Shown piece by piece: positions 40,464-53,600 of a stretch of 64,000 bases of DNA (position 1 is the first letter of the stretch; every line of letters starts with the position of its first letter). This DNA comes from Rachycentron canadum. Its lineage: Eukaryota; Chordata; Actinopteri; Carangiformes; Rachycentridae. Made by a program: the position numbers and the translations under genes. The stretch spans positions 9,512,848 through 9,576,847 of the forward strand of contig CM076658.1 of the NCBI GenBank assembly GCA_038496675.1, in the 5' to 3' direction. The notes beneath the pieces were generated by a model that saw nothing but the letters and a program-made list of their open reading frames with translations, ran no database searches and was not told where the DNA came from.

Positions 40464-43400
40464 GATAGAGGTTATTGACATAATTTCTGAGAGTTCCCAG
40501 GAATCCTACCTTCATATTATTTTATCAATTTCCTTGATGCCTTTGGTCGAGAAACAACGTCTGAGAGCAGATGTTTGACTGGGAGCAGAGGTTATTTTTT
40601 TCTCTATTCTTTTGTCAGTTTTTCCTAATGTTTTTTACAAATGTACACAACACAAGTCGATGTCTATAGTCACATTGCAGACACACTTTACAGCTAATTG
40701 TTCCCCCATGAGCCCTTCTAAAGACCTTACCTGACAGACGTGTGCATGTGTATATGTGAATGCTCTCGAGTCTATATGAACACAAAAACGCGTCTCCATC
40801 CATCTTACCTCATCAACAGCTTGGAGCTTTGTTAATTGCTGTGTTAATTAGCTCTACCATCAACGACAGCAGCGGTGTCTGCTGATCTGCTTACTGCTTG
40901 GTGAGAGGGGAATGGAAACAGGGTGATTTCAGAGGCTGCTGTCTCGCAGGGAGGTGGAGCAGACAGGATTCATCTTCTGTTACTGATGTGCTGCCAATGA
41001 TTTATCACTTTGTTTTGGTTTTATAAAAGCATTTGTGCATGGGATCATTGGGATTCTGCATCAAGATACAGGTAGCAGGACGGTTTACTGGATACTTGTC
41101 AAGTTCAGAGTAGAGAAAGAATTTAGATGGTTGGTACTTTTGGACTCTTTGGCTACTGGACAAATTTATCACTGTTTTAGCTCGTATGTGCATTCACACT
41201 GTTCAGTATGGGAGCATGCAGTGCACTACAAGTACCTGGATGGTGAATTCATACCAGACAACATTTTGGCTATTTAGTGGAAGTTGAGGGACCACCAACA
41301 TATGAAGCTGAGGAAGGAGGACACATTGTCAGGGCTGATGGCATAATTTCCATGTTTAAAAACATAGGGACACACACAGGAAAGTGCAGCATAACTTCAT
41401 TTTTAAGTCAAGTGAACAAAGCAGCCCATAGATATTTTGTCATATGTCGTGATTATCATTTCATACAAATGCTGTTTCACATGTCTGACTTCACACACTT
41501 GGCCACTGAGTATACTGTGTACAGTATGGATTACATGTGATTGTACTGAATGAAGTGTCTGATTTGAGACAAAGCAAAAAGTTGACGAGCAGCTACAAGG
41601 ACCTGCTGAGTTTGATATGAGTTTGTCTCTGTAAGAACCACTTTAGCAATACATTGTGTTGTGCATTGTGTTTGTGTCTTATCTGTTTCAAAGGCTGATC
41701 TGATGTGATGGATGTGTCTGGAGAGATAGACCTCAAACTCGTTAATTGAAAATTGAGACAGTGTTGAGATGATGTTATTGATTTTCACACTCTCAGCGAG
41801 ACGTACTCGGAAGCCTGTGCCATTGTGAGAAATGGGTGAAGAGGTGAAAAGGAAACAACAGCGAGGGTCAGAGCAGGATTGCGATGGGGGTGGAGGGAGA
41901 GCAGAGAGGACAAGAGAAGCAGCAAAGGGGATAATGAGGTTAGGGAAGGTAGTAAAGTAGGGTTGAAAGATAGACATTATGGGGTTTTAAATGCTTGGAA
42001 AAGAATAGCCATCTGTCGTGTATGTTACAAGTATGAGTCTAAATCTATGGCTACCATAAAGCTGGTGGGGGCTCACGGCTCAAGGAGCAACCTTTCTAAC
42101 CTGTGCCTCACAACATTGATCAGACTGGAGCATGTCAGTCCCCAGGCTGTTTATAAGTCAACATAAAACTACAAACCCTCCACCAGTGCTCAAGTAATCA
42201 ATAGAGGTGGGAATCATGTTTACTCCTGTGTTTCATGGCCTTTGAAATGTCTCAGAGAAAGCTTTTATCTTCTTCCTCTCTCTTGCTTCCTTCTCAAATA
42301 TATAGACACAAAGACAAACAGTACTGTAAGTTAGTGTGTCTCTGGTGAATGCGTAGAGCTGGTTTGTAGACCAAAACAAGGACACGTGATCAATACCTTG
42401 TCTCATCCTTCTCATTGTGTTCAGATCACATGAAGTACTCCATCCCTACACTCCCACTCTGTTGAGCAACCATTCAGTGTTTCCAATGAACAACAACAAT
42501 CTGGTTTGCTCCAGCAAGAAATGATGCAAACGCTTTATGCAAATACTGATTTGCAACATCAACTTCTTTGTTTGTCTGAATGGCAGGGGTCCAGAATACT
42601 GTAAATGGGAAAATAAAAGAAAAAAAATCACTTGTAGTTGACTGGTTGTTTCTCATCAGCATCAGCATATTAAACTGATAAGTCTCAGCTTTGATTTAAG
42701 TGGCTTTACATCATTATAGAAAGAACTGTGTCATTTTAACGCATATGGCCCAAATTGCATGGCTTCGACACTTGCTTGCTAAATGTCTCTTGGGCAGCTT
42801 TGTGTTGTTTCAATGCACAAATGAAGCTGTCACATGTCTCAATTGACTGAGAACTGCTCTTTAGGCTGAGGTGGAGTTGTCTGAGGGGTGAGGTGAGCCA
42901 GCATGCTCAATGAAACCAAAGCAGCAAATTGTTAGTCAATAATCATTCATTTTGTCATTTACACCTGCGCTCCTCCATGACAATATGCAGTGAAAAAGAC
43001 ATATTGCAGCATAGCCTGTTAGCTTTAGTATCACCGTACATTGCTATCTTTTTACTGAAATATATAACTCACATAGTTGATAATCCTCAGCAAATCCTTT
43101 AAGCTCACAAAACAGTATGCTACCTCCTGGCCTCAATAGTTAGCTGGACTTGCTAACATTTACAGGTTACACTAGCAGAAATACACTTGTTCATGTGTTT
43201 TGTTTTGTTTTTTTTTTCAAGACAATGGCTGTTCTCTGCTGCTATCATACTAAAAGGCATCAATCAAGCCATCATCCCTGTCATTTTATATATACTTTTA
43301 TAGCTTTCTTCTCAACCGTCCATCCTTAAAATACATAGGGCTACGACTATTTATAGACACAGTCACACCTGGGCACAAACTGCTCCCTAAAGTAGCCCTG

Positions 43401-45671
43401 GGGGAGTGATGGAGACCAAAGATAATCAGGAGAAACAGAGGTTATATGCCAAAGGTGACCACATTTAGTGCCCTAAATGGAAGACTGAGAGGAAGGGACT
43501 GTGTGTTTGATTAAGGGCTTATTGCTGTAGCATCAGGGGGCAGTTTGGTCAAAATTACCTCTTGGCTATTTACCCCCTCTTGCTGTGTAATGGTGGACCT
43601 TTTCAACCTGGAATAAATGAAAAAATGGCCCTGGTGCCACTTCTAGTGGGGATAAATGAGAAAACCCTCCTGTGTGTGAGACCTATGTCCACAATGAAAC
43701 ACCTGAACAACAAGAAATGGCTGAATATCTTCTTCTTTGCCCTCTATTCACATAGCAAACCACACAACTGTGTCAGGTGGCCACACCATTATTTTATGAT
43801 GGCATTGTCTGACAAAATCAACATAAATATAACTTAATGACAACAGGTGTCCTGTATGATCAGCTGCATTTAGCGTGCACCTTGTCTTTTAATGCAGCTG
43901 AATTCACAACAAATTTTGCCCTGTCTCTTGTCAGACAACTGAACAAATATGAAATAGTCATTTAATCATGGCAGACGTGCTGCGCTGCAGAGATAAAATC
44001 ATTATGTACGTCATCTAACATTGTAAACATGCATCCAGGTCAATGACAACAGCTCAACTGTGTATTCAGCTGTATTGGCTTTTAAAATGACCAATCACAG
44101 AGAAAGTTAAAAACAACTAAAGGTTGTCTTCTTAACTTCCCAGGCACACAACCCGGACCCTCACTGGACTGGCTTATGTCATAGATTTTGAGAAGCTCTA
44201 TTTACCTTGTACACAAGGCTACTTGAAACATGCACAGGTAGTTAGAGTTTCCTCCTCCTGGAAAAGACATAACACACTGTCAAGCAAGTGCCAAATCAAA
44301 AGGCAGAAATATAACAGCAAAGCCATGTTGACCAACCAGATGCCTGAAAAAAATGGTATCAATTCTGGTAGACAAACAATAGTGGTGGTACAGACCAAAA
44401 ACAAAGTTTTGCAAGAGTTTTGCCATAGGTCAATTTTCAGTGACCTAAATTGGGGCTTAAGGCTAAATGAAAGGCTAAAATACATTGAAATGCCATTGTA
44501 TTTGTGTTATAAAGTTGTGGTTCCAACTGCAATAAGTTATTCCAATGGTCTAAAGGAAACACTATCAAAAAGGAAAGAGTCAAGAAAAACAATTCAAAAA
44601 AATTCTGTGTAAGTGGAGATGGATGTACAGAAAGTTACATGATGAATCAAAGCATCAAGGATGAAAAAAGACTCAAGTATTTATTCATGTATTTATCTTC
44701 TTCAGTTTTGTCCAGAGCAAAGATTTTTTTTTTTTTTTTAGAAACATCTGTTGTTATGTAAAAGTTAAAGTTGTTTATGAATAGTTGTTTGTCAAAAGTA
44801 GACCAAACTGGAAAAGTAAGTGCTGCACAACAACAGAATTTACAGATGACTGTTTCTAACTTCACAGAACTGCAGATGCTGGAAGAAGATTAAAGGAGCT
44901 ATTTGTTAGTTTTGCTATTGCTACATAGCCAGTGTTAGCATTAGCAGCTGTGTACTAACTCTGGTAGAAACTGTTTACTGACACACACTGACACATAAAC
45001 TTCAAAAGCAGGAACCCACACTGAGGTGAGGCCTTTTAGTGATGACTACGTGGGGGAAACATTCTTTTAAGTTACTAGTGTGGATTATTTATGTGGGAAG
45101 ACAAGGTTAATTTGTTCCAGCTGACATACAGTAACTCCAGCCTCTCACCATGGGACATATCACCACTCAGCCATTATATTGGGGCCTGCAGAGATAATAA
45201 ACCTCTTTAAGTGTTGGTTCACCTACTTGTGGCTTTGACCTAGACAGATATTTTTGAGTTGTTTGTTCATGAGATTTCTGTCTCCGCCTAAATACATCAG
45301 AGGTAGATGCAATTTTGTGGTGACAAGTAAAATTCAACAGCAATATCTCTTTCAAGAATACTTGTGCCCAACCACTGTCTGTGGTTTTCAGCAGAGCTAC
45401 TTTCTGTAAAACAGTCCTCATAAAAACGTAAGAGTTAAATGAAGGATTGCATCAACCAAAGTAACAGACGTTTGAGATTAGAGAGATGGTGGTTGAATTC
45501 TGTAGCGGTTCTTTTTTCTAATATTGTGAGAACTGCTGTGTCTCCTCATGTTCATCCACCCCTCACTCTCCTGCTGTTTAACAGGAAACCTACAAACATT
45601 ACTGTACAAGCACTTCTACTTTACTTGTTTTTTCATTTTCTGCTACTTTATATAACTTAACGTGTAACGTG

Positions 45672-45672
<1 letters not shown>

Positions 45673-45713
<41 letters not shown>
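45673..45713. repeat. (CA)n microsatellite
   Basis: About 20 CA units, 26 bp to the left of a minus-strand AATAAA, so just past a possible 3' end of myo16. Confidence 0.95.
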
Positions 45714-45715
<2 letters not shown>

Positions 45716-45738
45716 GACTGGCATTGACACAATTGTGC

Positions 45739-48700
45739 TTTATTGCTGTACAGGTACAGTACTTATAAAACATTGGGAACATAATAATTATTATGAAATA
45801 TCACATACAATCTTTTCTTCTTTCCACAAACACATATGTATGCAGGTTTAAAACATACTGTATGTCATGTACAAAAGAAAGATTACAATAAAAAAAACAA
45901 CGCTATGAAAGGCAGTGAGATACCCCTGTTTAGGTGCTAAAATATTGTGTCTCTTTGGACAACTATATATGGACTGGGGACACTAGAATGGCCATTCAGC
46001 ACTGGCTATAGCACCAGAGAGCTGATATCAGAGCAGAGGGCTCCTGACTAACAAAGATGACTGGCAGTAATCGGGCTGCCAGAGTTTGGTATGCTCATGA
46101 CAGACGGAGTTAGGTCATATGGTGGCGCTGATATGTCGAGGTGGATATGGATCGATGACGTGTGTCTAGATGAGACACAGAGGACAGTGCAATGATTCAC
46201 AGTGCAGTGGGAAGCAGTTCTTCACATTAGAGAGCCTTTTTTAATTAAAAAAAAAAAAAAAATCTTTTCAGCATGGGCACATTATAGAGGGCCAGGTCCA
46301 ACTCGTGGTCATGCAACGTAAAAAGCAATGATATCAAACTTATCTTGTCGCTTCATGATTTCAACAACTTTATACACGACTAACCAGGACCCTGATCATA
46401 ATGAAGGACAAACACAGAGGCTAGAAATTCTCATGTTCACTGTCATTGGCAAAGTTGACAAGCTTGATCTTGGTTCCTGTCTGTTTTGTTTGACCACAGC
46501 AAGAATTAAATCCTTGTGTGCGTCACACCATGATGAAAATGTTGGACATACAGTAGTTCTGCAATGCACTACTACTCATGCAACCTCAATCACAGCAAAC
46601 AAGGTGTGAATCATGTGGCAAATCAGTACCTTATTGTTATTAACTTGCTTTAAAAAAAATGAACTGCGTACATAACTTTTGAAGACAATAATTACATTAA
46701 GCAGTCAGGTACACTCTTTAGATACAGGTGCATGTTCCAGTAATAAGATACACAGGTTTATTGATGTGCACAGGCAGTGAAATAAAAACTAGCATTTATA
46801 CATTCAGCCAGTCAGTCGAAAATGCAGCTCAGCTGATTTGCCAACTCTGTGAATATGAGTGGTCTCCTCTAATTCCTCTTGAATATTTGTGCACCTTCAC
46901 GCATTGACAGCAGCTGAGATCGATCCTGTGATGGTGCTGCTAATTCGTAAGGCTGAATCAATCAGACACATTGTGGGTGATCAGTGGGAATGAGAAATCA
47001 ATTAGAGCTATTGATACTTTGTGGCTCTAACAATTCAGACCGATCTTCAAAGATCAAACACCTTGTCGAGACACACCCAGCCCATTACAGAAGTCAACAC
47101 GACACCACATAAACACTGTGCAATAAAACATCCATATACAATGAAGACAACTGCCTTGCATTAAAGGAACATAACAGTAGGATCAAGAGAGGGGAAAACA
47201 AATAATATTAAATAGAGTATAAAGAATTTCATAGCCATAGACAATCATTCTGAAAAAAAGATATTCACATTTTAAAATAAACCTCTTCTCTTTACCTGTC
47301 ATTGCATCTAACCCAAGACATTCTTAAATCTCAGTTTCACCATCATAGATAGTATTATCTCATCTCTTTCTCGTCTTTCAGTTCAATCTCTGTGCTTTTC
47401 TACCATAGTAAAAGCTACAACATACACCACTAGTCACAATTTACATAGCGGTTACCATGGAAACACCCGTAGAGCCGGTTTGATCCATTAGGAAGTTGGT
47501 GGTGGGGGTCAAAGACCAAGTTGAGAAGGGGGTCAGTTTGTTGGGTTCAAGTGTGGAAAGGAGATGAAGAGAGGGCACGGCAGGTAGTGGGCGTCAGTGA
47601 GGACTCGCCCTCAATGGAGGAATCTGTACAATAAATTGAGTTCATCTGTGCGCGAGTTCCTGAGCTCTGCACAGTCTCCTGATCAACACTGAACACATAA
47701 AACTGTTCAGATGTTGATGAGACACAATGAGAGTTAAGTTGCTACTTTTCAAGTGTAGACTGTTGTTTTTTTTCTTACTTCTTCTGTCTTTCGAGGTGGT
47801 CATCACCGAACCACAGTAACAGCTTTAATTTGGTCATTTATATCTGTCTGTACATATTTGAGTATATGGGGATGAGTGTATACATCAGTTTTTCTGTACT
47901 TGTTAGTTTTCACAAGTTTTGTCACTTTGGCACAGAGTTTCATGTTCACAACATGAACTATATACCTCACAGCTAAAGCTTTGTTATTTAAGCTTTACTT
48001 TTATCCCTTTCATCAAAGCAGTTTTTTTGTTGGATCCCCTTTAGATAGTAAAGGTAAGTGCAATAGTTGCATTTTGGCCAAGGTTTTGTTCCTCAAAGGC
48101 TGGTGGAAACAATGGGGAAGAGAAGTGCACCTTGGGATATTTCTGAGGTTACACTAACCCCTGGTCGCACATATTGCCAGTTGCAAGAGCCCAAACATGA
48201 GAGGCTAAGTGAGAGCTGTGTACCTGAAAAAGGTCTGATGTCTAAGCCAGTACTCTGATGCTAAAAACTGGAGGTGTCCAAAGGCGTTGGTTGACTTGTA
48301 AACTTTAGAGAGGTGTGAGACTCGGGGCTGTACACACAAGCGCTCATGGGAACATCACAGGACAGCATGTCAAGTATAATCAGCACCATGTTTTGGGGTG
48401 GAGCTCCTTTGTGTGGAGCAGTGCATCATGATAGGCTAAGATACAGACAGACTAAGAGGGCCATTTAAAATCCAACAACCACACAAACACTGCTTCTTTA
48501 ATTCCTTGATGGATATCATGGATTTCATCTCAGAAGACCTGAGATAAATAATGTCATCTTCACTATTTTTCTGTTGGCTAGTAAAATATTTGATCATAAA
48601 CCCCAGCTCCCCACAGACCTCTACTGCTTCTGCTTTCCACTCATTTTTCATGGATAACAATCAATGTCACATAGTGCTGAGCTTCTATCATATGGGTTGG

Positions 48701-48929
48701 GGCATCCTCCACAGTCAATGTCAAAGGTGGAGAAGCAGGACCTTCAGCCCTGGGACTCGGCTCATGCTTTTGGGCTTGGAGCTTCAGCCTAGCCCCTGGG
48801 TATCTAGGTTACTTGGTCCACATTAAAAAAAAAAATAAAAAAAAATGTAAAGAGCATGTGCGAGTGTGGTTGAGAAAGAGAGGGAGGAACTTCATAGCCA
48901 ATACATGTGACTGAATCACACAGCCTTTG
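45739..48929 (-). other. myo16: Candidate 3' UTR or downstream flank of myo16
   Basis: About 3.2 kb to the left of the myo16 stop with no coding potential. Minus-strand poly(A) signals are AATAAA at 46757-46762 and 45739-45744, and the weaker ATTAAA at 48497-48502. Long 3' UTRs are usual for neuronal genes, but which site is used cannot be told from sequence. An X-box-like motif lies at 47451-47464 and an A-run at 46247-46261. Confidence 0.4.
47451..47464. promoter_or_regulatory. X-box-like motif
   Basis: GTTACCATGGAAAC fits the degenerate RFX consensus GTTRCCATGGMAAC. It lies about 1.5 kb past the myo16 stop codon, in its 3' UTR or flank. Confidence 0.4.
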
Positions 48930-50652
48930 TCATGGAGAGGCCTTCCTGTTGGTCCAGAGCAGTGTGGGGGGCAGGGGTGGGGACTGAGGTGGACGATGCT
49001 TCCAGTCCCGCCCCTCACACTGCACTCGCCGCCACCGCAGAAGTTCCCCCAGGGCAGCAGTCTCATCCCCGGTGGACAGACGTAACCGCTGGAACGCCTG
49101 CAGGAAAGACGGAAGAGGAAAGGGTAGAGAATGTTTATAACCAAATCATGCACTGAGTAATGACTTTGTCCTGAATTGACAAACAAGCAGATGACAGGAA
49201 GCTGAAATGACCAGGCTGTGATTGGAGATAGCAGCGATAGGGGAAGATGAGTGACGAGCAAAAAAAAAATCCTTATCTCCTTGTCACTGCAAAATCACAC
49301 TAAGAACAGATGAGAGGCATTTAAAATATCAGATTCTAATCTTGTCTCCAGTAGAGATTACCACCTACGGAGCACTATGTCTGATCCATCATTGCAAAAC
49401 AGCCAGTGCGATCAGTGGGCTGATTTTCTCCTCTTAAAGTGGGACAGTTTTTGTCATGAATCATTCTAATGAACAACACAGAGATGAATCTGGGGCGGGT
49501 GCAGAGCTATTTCATGAGGCCGTTGATACAGCAGGAAGCAGTGGGGGGAATCCCTCGTTTGACTGACAGCTTTAACAGCAACTCATTTCCATATTCTGTC
49601 TCTGGAGCCCACATGCTGTACATCACCTCAAAGATCTTTTGAATTACAGTGGGGAGCATCTTAAAGTGGCTCTTCTACTTTCTCACACACACTCAGGACC
49701 ACACACACAAAAGGTAAATCGATCAGAAAGGAATTCCAATCTCCCTCAGTCAGTAATACCAGGATCGAGCCCTGATGATCCTGATCAGATCAGGTTATAA
49801 TGGTGCTGGTTGATGGTCTGTTAAAGTGCAAAAAACTGCTCCTTTATGCTCAGAGAAGAAATTAAAAGGATAAAGATGGTATTACTCTACTGTGCATTTT
49901 CCCCACTGTCAAGAAATCCCATGAAAACACCAAAAGGGAAGATTTGTTACTCTGTCTCAGGGCCTCCTGATTTCCCTACCCAGTGCGTCACACTCAGCTC
50001 TAATGAGCTCACTTGTGCCTAGTGAAGACATAGACCTTGAAAAATGGCTCACAAATAATTTTCAAAAGGCTAATTGATTCTCGAACATTTTCAGATGTAG
50101 ATTAATACAATCAGGTTCATTGTGAGAATTTGTGACAGCAGGAAAATTTATTTGGGACTGACTTAAAATAAACTACAGGGCCCATGTTGATCATAAAGAA
50201 GGAACACGTCATCCAGTGTAACTGTGTAGCTCGCTGATGGGTTTGAAATACTTGAACAACAATGGAGCTCTATCAGGCTTTGATTTTGGTCTTTTCAAGG
50301 AGGAAAAATGTTGAAAATATAATGCCGACCTAATGAAACAAGCATAGATACAGATATTGTCTCTAGCTCTGACTCACACACACAATAAATGCAGAATCCA
50401 CCCATTCTAAACATTGACAAACATGCACATATCTGAAGAAGCACACAGCTCTGCATGACCATGTGCACACATACACACAGATTGACTGCCTGCACAAGCA
50501 CAATACTCAACGACCTAATCCATAATTTACACCTCCCTGCCAGGCTATTCTCTGCACTGGCGCCAGCCAGGAACACCAGCTACTGGAACAGTAGACAAGT
50601 AGGAACACTGTGTCCTTCTGCAGTGCGTGACTTTACATGGGCAGATGAACAG

Positions 50653-50684
<32 letters not shown>

Positions 50685-53600
50685 CAGGGAAGTCCATATA
50701 CTTCTGATTAAATACCCTTTTTAATTGGATTATATCTTTCAAACAGTTTGGTATGAGTTGATAGGCACATTAGGAGCTTTGTCATTTATTCAAATGGAAC
50801 CACTCAGTTGACAGCATGACAGTGCCACTGCAGAGGAGTCTGGCAAAAACAATGCAGGGTAATCTGGCTAAAAAGATGAAACTGGCTCAATTTCTTTTGC
50901 AATGCAATGTCAATCAGAAACGTTTTTGTGTTTTCCAATTATATACATGCTAGTGCGCTTTCCTGTCAGGTTATTTATAGTGATTTATAATCTGACTAAT
51001 TCAAACTGGCACTTCCTGGAGCTATTCCTCCACCAATACAGTCCCTTGCATTTTATTAATACAAGGCTGCTATACCTGTTCCATTACTTTTAATCAGCTA
51101 AAGCAAAGTCACTAAAACCAGTTTGCCAATGTTGTTGGAAAAAGAAAGGAACTGCAGAGAGGGACAGATGCCGGAGGTCACTGATGAACTATTTGTGAGC
51201 TCTTTCTTGGAAATTTCAGTGGCTAGGTTAGGTGACATGGGGATTTCAGAAAAACTGGCATGGCATTTTACGTGCACATATGATTTAACCCTGGCAAACA
51301 CAGGGGATTCATGCAGAGAAACCAAGGCTCTTGCTTGGCCCTTTTCATCATTTAAGGGTTGTTATTCTGAGTAGCAAACAAAATAGTCTAGACTGGTGTT
51401 GACTACTGACTACAGAAACCAAAACAAGTCTGTCTATTCATTCCTAACTGAGTTATCCACCCCCTTCTGCTTCCTTCATTCTTTCCTTTTTATTTATCCC
51501 ATTAGATCTGCTAATCCTGCATAAACACAGAGTGGAATGCAGCTAATTGAAAGGTATTCTGGGTCAGAGTTGTTCTCATCTCTCGAATGAACTTATGATA
51601 ATGAACATGCTCCAGAATACACACTGAATTAATGAAGAAAGGAACTAAGAAAAAGTTTTCCCATGTTTCAATTTTAACAGTAAACAAATCTAAGGGGCAA
51701 CAGTTCCTCTGGCTAATTCTGAGATAATGTCACACACACATCAGGATGAAAATCTGTGACTACTAAGGCTGTACACCTCTTAGTTAGGACCAGTGAAAAC
51801 AGTGATGCTCAATAAGAGACTCTGAGGAAGGTCTAAAAATGCTTCACGTGATGGATTCAGCAACATAAAATACAAATAGATGAATAAGCAACAATAAGAA
51901 TGGACCCTCTCCTTTGCTGCAGAGACTCACTATAAGTGTTTGTATGCATGTGCTTTTGCATGTGCATTAGCATATGCTAATCCAAAAACAGCGCCAAAGA
52001 ACAAAAGACTACCTACTGTCCACTACAAGATGCACTTAACAATCATCAGCACAATCACCTGTCTCCTTTTTCATGTATTATTTTCTACAACACGTGCAAC
52101 CTTGAAACCTTTCAATGTAAGATGCTCACTGTCGCACTGCAGAGTGGAAAGAGTGAAAGAAATTGTCTCCCTTTAATCCTATCAGAAGATTATTATTAAA
52201 TAATTCCCACCTTTATGGCAGATTAAAGTTAAAATACAATGAACACTAAGAACGTGTTATTCCCAAATGAACGATCCACACATCATATATCTGATATTCT
52301 TTTCTCGAAGAACCTACAACACATAGAGCTAAACTGACAGCATCTTGTAAACCATCTTACTGAAAAACAAACAATGAAATAGCCTGAAATGTGATGGCAA
52401 GATCACAGCGTCTGCACTGACCACTTCTGACAGTGATTGTGAGTCATGTTGAACCAACAAGCTGCAGTTTCCTTCCAGAGATAAAGGTTAAAAAAAGAGG
52501 GTGGGCAGTGGGGAGCAGCAGTGCCACTGATTCTAGGATCAGACTTTCTGCCCCTGTCTCTGACTTAACATGAGACAGGGCAGAATGCTTATCTGATCCC
52601 AGACCAGTGTCTAAGCGACAACGATCACAGTGACCATGGGGAGCAGGTGAAGCTGAGATGCTGTCCTACAAAAGCAGTGCTTTTCAAGATATTTTCTCCA
52701 AGGATGTTTTAAGATTTGAATCTTTGCATCAAAAATACCATGAATTTGATCAGATCTGCCATTAACACTTTAGTAATATTGAAATCTCTCATCCAATCCA
52801 CTTTGATCATTTCAAGGTGACCACAGCCTCTGTTCTCGCTGGTGGAGCAAACGAAAAATTCTTTAAAACCACCTTTCAAGTCTACAGGATGTACACTAAG
52901 TCTGTAATGCTTAAAAGAGTGGAGAATTACTTTAAAGTTAGACAAACCTTTTGCAGCAGTTTTTTGGTAGCATAATGAAGGTCATTGCTGTCATGATCCC
53001 ACAGTGGGTCTATGAAAAACACTGCCATCAGGGTGGAGAGTCGCGAGGCATGACATACACTCACCACATCCCTACATGTGAACAGGGCCTCCAGTGAGCC
53101 CCCCTGCCCCCCCTCGCTGTTTTAGAGGGCGGCCCCCGCACCAAATGGAGAAAAGTTGAGATGTCCCCTCTGGAAGATAAAGGAGGGAGTGAAAGTAACA
53201 GCCAAGCTCATAGGAATCAAAGCGATAAAGGAAAAGAGAGAGTCATATACAAGAGAAGACCAATAGTTCACATAGTCTAAGAAAAACATTCACCTTCAAA
53301 AATGTTGACCATTACATTAGAAACTGGAATGTGTGTCATTGTTTCTCAGAAGTTGGAGGAAGGCAGCCTTAAACAGCAAGTGCTGGCAGATCATCATTAT
53401 ATCTCAGACACTTAGACAATCTTAAGAACAATGCACTCTGTGAGCTAAAGCCCAGCTGTGGAAGCATAGGCACAACATTTAGTCAACCTGAGGATTGTGG
53501 AGTGGGAACACCATGTGCCTTCACATCTCTAGTGGCAGTGTCTTATGAATCATGTGTTCTGAGCTGCTCCCAAAAGTGGGACACTACGTACTTTGCTCTG

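Larger units (their letters stand above)
28350..45670. other. Intergenic region between convergent genes; no gene recognised
   Basis: About 17 kb without a frame above about 150 codons or any recognisable protein. IRS2, which I recall between MYO16 and COL4A1 in tetrapods as an essentially single-exon gene of over 1000 codons, is not here. Noted content: (CCA)n-like tract at 30180-30210, (AT)n at 30385-30412, a hairpin at 32296-32329, one N at 36101 before an 11-C run, homeodomain-type TAATTA clusters at 39699-39751 and 40831-40852, an X-box at 40450, a T-run at 44727-44740 and old repeat traces near 34270 and 44935. Confidence 0.6.

Noticed and set aside
41531..41977. 148-codon minus-strand frame
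   Set aside because: No recognisable family, no conserved pattern and no adjoining exon.
48809..49261. 150-codon minus-strand frame over the last myo16 exon
   Set aside because: It is in another frame than the one that continues from HTQ (phase 0) and that gives the conserved RLRLS...LGELLRW segment.
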